This document shows, one piece after another, positions 33,642 through 44,234 of a stretch of DNA of 64,000 nucleotides. The notes beneath the pieces were generated by a model that ran no database searches, had not been told where the DNA came from, and was given only the letters and a program-made list of their open reading frames with translations. Every line of letters starts with the position of its first letter. Positions within the stretch are counted from its first letter, which is position 1. The stretch spans positions 372,001 to 436,000 of the forward strand of contig BDSL01000046.1 in NCBI GenBank assembly GCA_003116995.1, given 5' to 3'. This DNA comes from Yamagishiella unicocca (lineage: Eukaryota > Chlorophyta > Chlorophyceae > Chlamydomonadales > Volvocaceae). The translations under genes and the position numbers were made by a program.

Positions 33642-36563
33642 CTACTCCTCCTCAACTGCAAACCACGGCAGCCGCAGCAGCTCCTCCGCAGTCAACCGGC
33701 GCGCGGGGTCCAGCACCATCATGCCCGCCAGCGCCGCCCTACACGCCGCCCCCGCGTGCGACTCCAACACCGCATGCACCACCAGCTCCTGCACCGGGTC
33801 CGGCAGCTGCGGCTGCGGCGGCAGATGCCGCGCCTGCCTCCCCTCCACCCCGTCGATGACAAACTGGTACCCTGCGAAGACGCTCTCCTGCCGGTTGACG
33901 GCTCCGCGTTTTGCGGGAGCAGCGGCTGCGCTAGCCGCGGCTGCGCCGAGCGGCCCGGCTGGCTTCTTCCCGGTGTCTGAGACCCTGGCGGGCTGTAATT
34001 CGAGTTGGTCGCTGGACTGGCCGACGGGCGGCCGCTCGGCGCCGAGCAGCAGCACCATCGTCATCACCTCCAGCTCGTTCTGGCCGTGGAACGGCGGCCG
34101 GCCCGTCAGCATCATGTACAGCAGCACGCCTGTGCAATGGGCGTCACGGGGATTTGCAGGCGGAGAGTTGGGACAGATGACGTAGAGGACGTAGAGGAGC
34201 TTACACCTCGAGGGCTAGGGCTGGGAGCGGATGCATCGGCGGCACCGCCGGCACTTGTACCGGCAACGGCATCTAACCAACGGCATGAAGTTCGACATTG
34301 GGGCGGGTGTGGTCGTGTGGGCCCGTGGCGGCCGCACGGTCGAGGAGAGGGTCTCCGCGCAGAGAAGACGGAGATCAGTCACGGCCGTACAATGAGGAGC
34401 GCGCAACGGCCGAAAGCTAGGCCAGGAGCATGCCATGGCAACCAAACGTGGCAAGAACGAGGAAGGACTGCACGCCAGATCCATGCCCGGCTCCTCGCGG
34501 CACATGGATTGCCTGCGGCGCTCCTCAGCACCTTCCCCACCCTCGTTCCTCCCTGCCGCCTCCCCTCCGCGGATTCTCTCATCAATCCCCTCCAGGCTCC
34601 TGCCCTACCTGCCGCCCACACGTCCGCCGGCCGACCGTACCCCGCGCCGCTGATGGCCTCCGGTGCCAGGTGGTACACGCAGCCCAGCAGCTCGCGCAGT
34701 GGCAGCTCCTGACCGCTGGCCGGGTCCACCTCCTGACGCGCCGCTTGCCCCAGCCCGCCCAACTTGACCCGCAAACGGGGCACAGGGGCCCGCGCCCGAA
34801 CCGCGTTGCCAGCGTCCGCCCGCCGCTCGGCAGGCGACGCTCGCTCCGGCGACCCGGGTTCCGCGGGTGCCGTGGTGGCTGTCGCTGTTCGCCCGCCGCC
34901 CGTGCTCATGGGCAACCCCAAGCGGTAGGGTATGGCTGCTGCCCTTCCAGGGTGTGCTGCCCCTCCGGCGTGTGCTGCCCCTCCGGCGTGTGCTGCCCCT
35001 CCAGCGTGTGTTGCCCCTCCGGCGTGTGCTGTCGTCGCCGTTGCGGGAGCTTTGGGTGTCGATGGTCCGGTAGCCGCCACCGCGGAGGCTTTGGCAGCTG
35101 CCGCCGCCAGCGGCGCGTGAGGTAGGGACGCTTCGCTCGGCGCCGGGGGCAGTCGCTCCTGCTGCTGCACCCACACGCTCTCCGCGCTGATGTTCCGGTG
35201 AACCCACCGGCCCTCGTGCATGGCGGCGAGGGCCTGGCGGGCGGGTGGCGGGCATTCCCGTAGGACAGCAGCGCGTGTTAGGTGGGGCAGCACAGCGGGC
35301 GCGGCCGGGGCTAGGGACCTACGCCGGCGCGGCTCATTTCCGTCAACAACCCCTTCACCCGCCAATCCCATATATAACCCTTTCACCAGCCCTTTCACCA
35401 GCCCTTTCACCAGCCCTTTCGCCAGCCCTTTAACCAAGAACCCACTGACGCAGCAACGTAAGTATTTGCGTCGGTTCAGGGCAGCGACGAGATCGCTAGG
35501 TCTGTCGTGTGTCCCGCACAGCACCCCGTACCGGCGCGCACCACTACTGTCCGGGACGCACCTGCACCAGCTGCCGCATGATGCTGCGGCATGACGCCTC
35601 GGGCAGCCGGTGGCGCTCGCGCAGGAACGAGAACAGGTCGGTGTAGTCGCCGTCACCGTCGTACACCACGTGCACGGCGTCGGGCTGCGCGTACAAGCGA
35701 CGCGGCAGCAGCAGCAGCGGGCAGCGAGGCAACGCCTCGGCGACGCCTAGCTCTCGCTGCAGCCGCTGCAGCGCGAGCGCAACGTACGACGTCTGCGCCA
35801 TCGCTGCCTTCCCTGCATGGTGAGATGCGATAGGCGACTTCGGTGCAGCCGACGCTGCGAGCCCGCCCGAATCAGGCGGCGTCAGCGGGTACTGTTTATA
35901 CAGTCGCCTGCGACCAGAGGTCCGCGAGATTGCCCTGCGCAGCGTGGGCTCCAGCAAACGCCGAATGTGCTCCAGCTGTTCAGCGCTCAGCCTTTTGTGT
36001 GGATCTTGCTCGGGGTCGACGAAGCTGCTGCCGCTGCTGGAGGGCCGCCGCGAGGCGTCGCTGACGGAGGTGAGGGAGTTCACCAGCTCGCCGTCGCGGT
36101 AGTCTGCGGCAAAGGACACTGCGCCGCTCTGCAGATGGGCGGGGATGTGCAGCAGCTGCAGCGCTGCCGGCCCGGCAACGGCAGGCCCTTCCGCTTGCCG
36201 CGGCAGCGACACAGCGCCGCTGAACCCTGACGATAGACGAGACCGAGAATTGCCGCTCCCGTTAAGCGTGTCTTCAAGCAACGGAATGCCCGTCTTCTTC
36301 TCCGGGTCGATGCTGCGCCCCAGCGCCGCGTCCCGCGGTGAGTCAGGCAGCTGACCTGGCAGAAGCGTGTCATGAAAAAGTGTGCGCAGTTTATATGCGT
36401 GTTGTGACGCCTGCCCGGGGTCATTGCGCACGTCTGCAGACGGGTCGCCGGGGCCAGAGTCTGGGCCGTTCTTTGGAAAGGATGAACGCCTTGCAGGTGA
36501 AGCCCCGTCAGGCGAGATAGGAAGCGAGTTTGTAGACCCGGAGCAACACAAGAAGGAGGGCAT
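33642..36563 (-). CDS. Protein-kinase-fold protein, predicted pseudokinase
   Basis: Three exons, 36563-35562, 35233-34609 and 34129-33642, close in phase to 704 aa. Residues 1-~230 are Ser/Pro-rich and disordered. The kinase fold is clear from the hinge (AVHVVYDGDGDYTDLFSFL) through helix E (SIMRQLVQALAAMHEGRWVH), the activation-segment end LAPEAISGAGYGRPADVWAA (APE at 524-526, Asp of helix F at 538), LLYMMLTGRPPFHG and the C-lobe DPARRLTAEELLRLPWF. Catalytic features are missing. The loop reads HRNISAESV (HRD to HRN, N348), the DFG position reads GGLG (493-496), and no glycine loop or VAIK lysine is evident before the hinge. About 130 residues of low-complexity insert, including AHAGG repeats, separate the catalytic loop from the DFG site. 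A scaffold or regulatory role is inferred. The gene is divergent from the coiled-coil gene at 37,054. Confidence 0.8.
34930..35035 (-). repeat. 18-bp coding repeat (HAGGAA) in the pseudokinase insert
   Basis: Five to six units of CTGCCCCTCCGGCGTGTG (plus strand) encode HAGGAA-type hexapeptides inside the insert between catalytic loop and DFG position. The period keeps the frame. Confidence 0.85.
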
Positions 36564-37053
36564 CCTCTCGTGTTCGTGGTCCTATCGGTGTAGGGAACAG
36601 GACTGAGGACCCATCACATCCTATGCAGACCCTACAACACTACGGCTGAAACAGACAATGAGGCTTGTGTAAGCCGCTGGTATGAAGCGACTTCCGGAGA
36701 GTATGTATCTACCTACTGTCGTCCATAGTCATTCGACGTAGCAGCTAGGCAAGCTTGGGCAAAAGACGGCAGATTGCAAATTTTGTGCAAAAGCTAATAA
36801 GGCAGGCAAAGCAGAACCGGCGGAGCTGGGATTAGCCGCGGGGTCAATGCAGACGAGCGACCGTACATCGAGTTAACAAGTGCAAGTCCAGGCTCCTTGC
36901 ATATCATTGTATACCCACTTGCGGACCCGGATATATATGTATTATACACTGGCTTTACTGGTTAGTCGCCTGCCACCGCCGAAGGGAATGGCTTCTGACG
37001 CTTTGTAACGCTTGTTTTCGGGGCGTGCTTGGACACGCCCATTATCTTGAGGA
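36564..37053. promoter_or_regulatory. Shared upstream region of two divergent genes
   Basis: The 490 bp between the start codons of the pseudokinase (36,563, minus) and the CSPP1-like gene (37,054, plus) must contain both promoters and both 5' UTRs. GC is lower than in the flanking genes. A TATATATGTATTATA stretch lies at 36,931-36,946; no other element was recognised. Confidence 0.5.
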
Positions 37054-40000
37054 ATGGTCTACGTCGCGCCTTCCAAAGGGGCGCGAGGCAAGCCCGGTGA
37101 GCATACTTGGAGCTTCCGCGTCGCGATATAGCTGCTGTATCATTTGATCCTAGGGCTAAATAAAAATCGGGTGCCTTGTTATCCTGATTAATGTTTGACA
37201 GCTCCGAGCAAGAATGGCAACAAGGGAAACCGGGGCCGCGGCAAGGAGCAGGATGCCCTGGCGTCAAAGGCTGACCTCCTGGCGCAGCTCAGTAAGCAGT
37301 GCGAGTTATTAGTATGTCTCTCTGCACGAAAGCGGCTGTGGTTGGCATGGGTTCATACTTGCGCGTCAACAACCCAGTTTCAGGGCAGGGCAGGGCCTTC
37401 CCTCGGGTCGCAGGCCGTACCTTCGTTGACCTGGGTGCTTTCCGTCTGTACCTACGGGCTGAAAGCTAGATAGGCCCGGTCCGCCGGGGCAGGGTTTGGG
37501 GCTGGTGTGGTCGGTGAGGGTTTGGAAACACCAGGTTCCTAAACCGAGACACGGGTTAACCGAAACACGAGCTAACCGAAACAATGCTACACGCACAACC
37601 CACCATGTCTGGCATCGTCTTCGCCCTTCGCTGCAGCCCGCCAAGCGGAGGAGCATACCCGCATTCTGGAGCGGGAGCGCGCTGCCCTGGGCATGCCGGT
37701 GGGTGTCCTAGCGCGCGGGCCAGGCCGGGCTGCTCGTTGGGCTCTTGGGTATCGTGGGCTGCATCGAACGATTCATCCTGGTTTGGGAAATGCCCCCGCA
37801 ACGGAATATCGCGCGGGATCCTCCCGGTCGCGCGTTGGGGCACGAGAGCGCTTGAGAGGGAGCGAAACGGCGGGATATGTTTTCTGCGGCAGACACACCC
37901 CTAGGACACGAATCGGTGCAGGAACTTGTGGGTCTTCATCGTTTGCGCCAGCCAGAGCGTGAGGAGTCCCTGGGTAGGTGTGCGACGGTGACGTTCGCTA
38001 AGCGATTGACATCGTCTGCTTGGCGCAGGGCCGGGGAGGCCCCAGCGACCAACAGCAAAGGCAGCCGCACCACCAGGCGCAACAGCAGTCCCCGCAGCAA
38101 CAACAACAACAACAACAGCAGCGGCGCCGAAACAAGCAACACGTGTACACGGACCATGGCAACAAGAAGGTGTTTGACCCGCGGCAGATCCCCGGCCTCG
38201 GGGGCGGGGACGGCCCGCCCGCGGGTCGAGCAGACAGCGGCGACGCCGACCCACACTTCAACCAGACGTTCCCTGACAGCCCCAACTTCTACCCGGGGAG
38301 GGTCTTTGCGGTTCCTGGAACCATTCCTCCTCCGCCGAACCAGCAGCAGCAGCCCAGGCCGGACGGCGGCACCATTGTCGTCGCGCCTTGGGGTGGCGAC
38401 GGCGGAATGGCACAGCAGCAGCAACAGCAGCAGCAGAGGCAGGGCGGAATGGGCATGATGGGCGGCATGGGGCCACCGCAACAGGGCCCAGGGCCGGGCC
38501 AGCGTTCCCCGGGCGGCCGGGGGCAGCCTATGGGACCGCCGCAGGGCATGGGAATGCCGCCGATGGGACCTGGGGGCCGCGGACAGCCGATGGGGCCGCC
38601 CCCCGGCGTGGGGATGCAGCCGCAGGGTTTCGGAGCCGGGCCGCCATCGGCGAACTACGGCCCACCGTTCTGGCAGGGCGGTCCCCAGGGGGGTCCGCAG
38701 GGCGGTGCTCAGGGGGGGCCCCAAGGGTGGCAGCAGGGAGGCCCCCAAGGGTGGCCGCAGGGGGGCTCGCAGGGCGGTGGGGCCCCTGGGGGGCAGTGGC
38801 CCAACGGTGGTGGCCAGTTCGCTCGGGGGGGCGCCTTCAGCGGCGGAGGCGGAGGCGGGGACTTCGCGCCGCCTTCCGACCCGCGGGTCATGGAGCGCAC
38901 GGAGGCTGAGTCCAAAAAGGAGGCGTACCGGCGGGAGCTGGAGGAGCAGATTCGGGCGAAGAAGCAGGTCAAGGAGGCGGAGGCGCGGAAGCGGCGGGAG
39001 GAGGATGCGCTGTGGGAGGGGCGCGGCGGGGCGGCGCCGCAGCCGTGGGACGAGGCGCGTGCGGGGCGGTGTGGCGGCGGCGGCGGCGACCCCATACGCG
39101 ACGAGTACGGCAGGCCCGTCGCTAACCTGCGGCAGCGCGGCGGCGGCGGTTCGCCGAGCGGCATGGGCGGGCCGGGGATGATACAGTCGCCCATGGGGAT
39201 GGGGCCGCCAGGTGCGGAACGGGCGTGTGGGCTAGGGGAGGAAGACTCGGGGAGGTTGGGGAGCCGGGGTCCTTCCTGGAGCGAATGCCCATGCTTGACG
39301 GCAGGCGGGTACATGCGGCGTATACGTCACCGCTGCGCAGCTCCCGCCCTTGCCTGGACACACCTACTGGACACACCCACTGGACACACCCACTGGACAC
39401 ACCCACTGGACACACCCACTGGACACACCCACTGGACACACCCACTGGACACACCCACCAGCCAGTCGCTGCCACTCATACCTCTGCCCACACTGCCCTT
39501 CCCACCACCGCAGGCCCGTTCGGCGGCCCCCCAGGTCCCGGTGGACGGTTGACCGTTGAAGTCCCGGGTGGCGGCGCCGGCGCCTACATGGGCGGTCAGA
39601 TGATGGGCGGCGAAGGGCCCATGCCCGGCTACGGCGGCCCCCCCCTGCCCCTGCCGCTGGGCGGCATGCCAGGCAGCGGCCCCGGCCACTTTGATGGACC
39701 GCCCGCGCCGATGCTGTCGCCGGGCAGCATCCCGCCGGTGAGCCCCGGGAACCGGCGCTTCATGGCGGCGATGAACGACCTGATTGCCGGCCCCACCGAC
39801 GAGCAGCGGCGGCAGAAGGACATGGCGCGGCAGCGGCTGCAGATGGACCTGCAGGAGCAGATCCGCGAGAAGAAGGAGCGGCAGGTGAGGTAGCAGGGGG
39901 TGGGTGGAGAGGGGCGGAGAGGGAGTGGAGAGGGGTAGAGGGGGGCGGAGAGGGGTGGAGGAGGGGTGGAGGAGGGGTGGAGAGGGAGTGGAGGAGGGTT

Positions 40001-43000
40001 GGAGGGAGTGGAGAGGGATAGAGGGGGGCGGAGAGGGAGTGGAGAGGGATAGAGGGGGGCGGAGAGGGAGTGGAGAGGGGTGGAGGAGGCGGCGCGGCGG
40101 TTTTGGAGCAGGGTTGGGTCGGCTTGGTGGTTGTTTGATGGCCTGGTCATGTTTGTTGGTGGGCGTTTGGCCCCAGTTTGCGCTGTCCTGGCCTACCTGG
40201 TAGGGGTAGCTGGTAGGGCGGTATCGCTCGCGTTGAGGGCTACGGCACTGGTGCCGTACGCCGCGCATCGCTGCGTTGGTTATCCACGTAGTACGCACGA
40301 GGGCCTGTTGACTGGATGCCGTGGGGGCGAGGCAGCTAGGCCCCTGCACTGCTGCCGACGCTGCCTGCTCGTCTTCTCGTGTGTGTCGTACCGCCTGCTG
40401 CAGGATCGCGAGCGCGCGGAGCTGGAGCGCGAGCGGCTCAAGGAGGAGGCGGCGATGAAGGTGAGTGCAGCGAGCACTGCTGGCAGAGGGGGGGGAGGAA
40501 AGGAGGAGCGCGCGCAGAGCGGCGGCTTTAGGCGGAGGGGCCAGATCAGGAACCTCGTGGCGAAACACGCAGCCTACGTGCCTCACGGCTGCTGGAGGAG
40601 GCAGCGGAGGCAGCAGCGACACACACCGGTGGCCCTCCTCCCAGCTGCTGCCCCCGAGATGTGCTCCACGGAGGCGGGCCGTTACCCCCTCCGCCATCGC
40701 CACGACCAGCCCTCTATCTGGGCAGCCCGCATCTTCGTGCATGCCCCTCACCAAACCCTTCCCCATACCCTATCCAAACCCCTCACAAAACCCCTCACGA
40801 CGAAACCACCCCTAACAAACTCACCCCCAGGCTTACTATGACAGCACGAATGCGCAGCGCCAAAACGACATGCAGCGCGGTGGCGCCGGCTCCGCACCGC
40901 AGCCGCAGCAGCGTGACGGCTCGCCGATGGGGGGCGGCCGGCCGCCGATGCCGCCTCCCCCGCTGCCGCGGCGGCATGGCAAGGGCAAGATCATCGACGC
41001 CTCCTGGCTGGACGTGCCCCAGGTAGCGCCGCCGTCGCTGCCGCCGCTATCGCCGCAGCCGCAGGTCCCGATGATGTCGCCGGGGCAAGGAGGGTACGGC
41101 AGGCGAAGCAGCAACGGCATGCTGAAAGGTGCGTGTGGGGATCTTACCGATACATGGCGTTGGAGTGCAGCGACCAGGGGTTTAGGGAGGAGGGAAGGCG
41201 GAGGCTTAGGCGCGCCATTCAGCGTGGAGCGTGAAATGTTTGCAGTGTGCTACGCAAGAGGGCGGTGTGTGCTGTTGCGGCCCATCCGCACCCAACACAT
41301 TCCCAGTCCTCCCCGGTAAGCGCTGTTCGACGCGCCCAGGCGGTTCTCTATTTGCCGCTGAGTCCCCGCTTTGCCGTGTATGCCCCTCTCGTGCCCCGGC
41401 CCCCCCCCCCTACAGACGACGGAGCCGGACCTCATGCCATGGGTCGGGGTCCTAGTCACGACGGCGGCGCCGGTCCCGGGACTGTGTCGACCCTTCTCCA
41501 GCAGCTGCAGGTGAGTGACTCGGGGTTCGGAGCCAGGCGCGTGGTGGTGCTGGTGGGGTTTGATCGGGGGTTGTCCTATGGGATGGTCTTGGGTGCGCCG
41601 AAAACTACTTCCCGCGAGTACGCGAACACAGCTACCGGAACCCAGGCGAACGTCCGTTTCTGGGTCATGCGTGTCGCAGCTCCGCTGCGCGCTAGTCCGC
41701 TAGTCCGCGCAACGCGCACACACAACACACGCGGCAACTGCGGCCCCTCACGCTTCTCTCCTTACAGGAGAGTGCTTTTGCGGTCTTTCCGTTAGGGCAG
41801 GCCAGCTGCCCTTGGCCAACGTCAGGCCCGGTCAGATGATGTGAAAATACACAACACACGCCCTCACGCCGCATCCATCCACCGGCCGGCCCCTGCAATG
41901 CCGCGCCTTCCTAGCCCTTCTACGGAACCTCGCAACCCCTCCCCGCAACCCCTTCTCGCAACCCCTCCCCGTAACCCCTCCCCGCAACCCCTCCCCGCAA
42001 CCCCTCCTCGCAACCCCTCCCCGTAACCCCTCCCCGCAACCCCTCCCCGCAACCCCTCCTCGCAACCCCTCCCCGTAACCCCTCCCCGTAACCCCTCCCC
42101 GCAAACCCTCCCCGCAAACCCTCCCCGTAACCCCGCTTACCGGTACACCCACCTATTGTTATGCTGCCGCTCTCTCCGGCCCCACAATCCCCGACCCCTC
42201 CAGGAGGAGCAGTCCCGCATGCGCGACGACTTCGCGCGCCAGGCGGCTGCCATGGGCAAGCTGGAGACGGACGCCGGCCGCGCCCTCGCCGACCGCGACG
42301 CGGCGTGGCAGGAGCTGCAGCGCGTGCGGGGCATACTCGCGTCCGGGGCCCCGGGCGCCCTCAGCGGTTCGCCCATCGTCGGCGCGGCCGCTGGCATCGG
42401 CGCCAGCATCGCCGCCAGCATCGTCGCCGGCCCCTCCAGCAGCCCCCGCGGCTTCGACAACGAGGCGATGGATCAGGTGGCCACCAGCACCCTAATCATC
42501 GACACGCACCTCGTGCCGAAGACGTTCAACGCCATTCCGGACGCGCTGCCGCAGCCGGTGGCGTCGGAGATCCTGCGGCGAGGTCACACCGACCCGGGGC
42601 CGCACGGCGCCGGCTGTATCGGTCTGGCGCAGGCCATGCGGGAGTTCACCGGCGACGGCGACGGCTTCGGCGGGGGGGTGTACGGCGGGGCGTATGGGTA
42701 CGACGACATCGAGGACATGCAGGTGCGGAGGGGGGCGAGCGGGCGGGCGAGGAGGGAGGGAGGGGTAGCTTTGGGACGGGCGCGTAGTTGGCGCGCACCC
42801 TTTGAAGACATTGGAATATGTAGGAGTGGCTCCGGACTAATTCACCTCGCGCCCCTGGCTCTCGCGTCCCCCTCCCCTCCCCCCCCCCCCGACGCACGGG
42901 TTTTCCTCCCCCCCTCCCCCCCCCACGACGCACGGGTTTCTCCCCCCCCTCCCCCGCCTTCTTGACGCAATGCCCGCCCCCCCCTCGCTCCCGGCTCCCT

Positions 43001-44234
43001 CGCTGGTCGCCCTCAGGCCGAGCTGATCCGCGCCGCCGCCGGCGGCGGCGGCGCGCGCCCCGGCCGCAGCGGTATCCCCCTGCCTCCCGGCATGGGCCCA
43101 GCACGCGGCCGCGCACCGCCTCGCACCCAATCCGTGTACGACCTCGGCTACGACGCCCCGCCCAAGAGCCGCTACAACAGCTTCTTCGGGCTGGACCAGG
43201 CCGGCCACTCGCCTCAGGGCGGGGCCCGGGGCGGCGCCCTGCCGTCTCTCGGGCCCCGAAGACCTCCGCCGCCGCACCCACCCGCGTCCCCGGGCATCAT
43301 GCGCGGGGACCACCTGCCCAGCCCGGTAAAGCAGTCCCGGGGGCCGCAGGCCGCCGCCGCCAGCCGCATTCGCAGCGCCGGTAACCCAGTGGGTGGCGGT
43401 CCGGGCGAGCGACTCGTGCGGGGGGTGGTGCCGCCGCGGGCGCCGTCCGCCGCGGTGCATCAGCAGGTGGCCAAGTCGCCGGGCGCTGTGGCGGCGCTGC
43501 CGCCGATGCCGCCAGGCGCCCACCGGGGTGCCTCGCAGCGCAGCCTGGAGGACATCCAGAAGCTTCTTCGGCGCGGCGGCACCGAGGACCGGCTGCTGCG
43601 GGGGCCGGTGGGGCTGATTAGTGAGGACGGCAGCGGCAGCACGGGGACGGCGCTGGAGTGCAGCATGGACGACTTGCCGCCGCTGATGGCGGGGGCGGCG
43701 GGCATGGGACCGCCAGGCGCGGAGCTGCGCAGGGGCCGGAGGTCTCGGGAGCCGTCGCTGCCGGGGCACTCGGAGGTCATCTCACCCCGGGGGGCGGCGG
43801 ACTACATGGGGAATCTGGGCTCCGGCGGCGGCGTCGGCGGCAGCGGCGGGCTCGGCGGCGGCGGCACGGCGGCGGCGGCGCCGCGGGCGTTCAACTCCGA
43901 CAGCATGGCGTCGTACAGGTCGCTTCTGTCGCAGCGTACGGACGGGACACCGAGTGTTGGCGGCGGCGATCCGCTGGGGGGCGGGCCGCGGGCGGGGTCG
44001 GCGGTGGAGTTGGTGGGGGACTTCGGGGGCGGCAGCAGTGTGGGGCTGCGGACGATCAGCTCAGGCAGCGCGACGGGGCCGTTGGCGGACGTGCCGGCGT
44101 TGGGGATGCCGTTACGGCGGCCGGTGCGCGCGGGGCGGCGGCTGCCGTCGCTGCAGCGGGTCGACAGCGGCTCGGTGATGGACGGCGGCGGCGGGACTCC
44201 GGACGACGACGGCCAGGCTGCGAGACCGCTCTGA
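37054..44234 (+). CDS. Gln/Gly/Pro-rich coiled-coil protein, CSPP1-like (putative centrosome/cilium)
   Basis: Ten exons close in phase to 1311 aa: 37054-37096, 37202-37291, 37637-37698, 38029-39211, 39514-39884, 40404-40460, 40831-41128, 41416-41510, 42204-42722 and 43017-44234. The first exon was chosen for its ATG, consensus donor CCCG|GTGAGC and matching phase; it reads MVYVAPSKGARGKP. Short charged helices recur: QAEEHTRILERERAAL, then AYRRELEEQIRAKKQVKEAE, then RLQMDLQEQIREKKERQ running into DRERAELERERLKEEA, and EEQSRMRDDFARQAAAMGKL. The 'YR.ELEEQIR.KK' units resemble those of CSPP1/CCDC66-class centrosome and axoneme proteins, from memory of those families. Between helices are polyQ and GGPQG repeats; the C-terminal 400 residues are disordered. 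DTHLVPKTFNAIPDALP (exon 9) is a compact unexplained motif. Identity is tentative, the gene model fairly firm. Confidence 0.65.
39354..39463. repeat. 14-bp minisatellite in intron 4 of the CSPP1-like gene
   Basis: About eight units of CTGGACACACCCAC between exons 4 and 5; in the other frames it gives (TGHTHWTHPLD)-like shadow reading. Confidence 0.95.
39894..40090. repeat. G-rich repeat in intron 5 of the CSPP1-like gene
   Basis: Units of GGAGAGGGAGTGGAGAGGG with variants fill the 5' part of the intron after exon 5; strongly purine-biased on the plus strand. Confidence 0.9.
41926..42136. repeat. 13-14-bp C-rich repeat in intron 8 of the CSPP1-like gene
   Basis: Roughly fourteen units of AACCCCTCCCCGC with GTAACCCC variants, directly upstream of the exon 9 acceptor at 42,203. 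Confidence 0.9.

Noticed and set aside
37877..37970. Possible extra exon between exons 3 and 4 of the CSPP1-like gene
   Set aside because: Exon 3 joins exon 4 in phase without it and the reading has no helical or repeated character.
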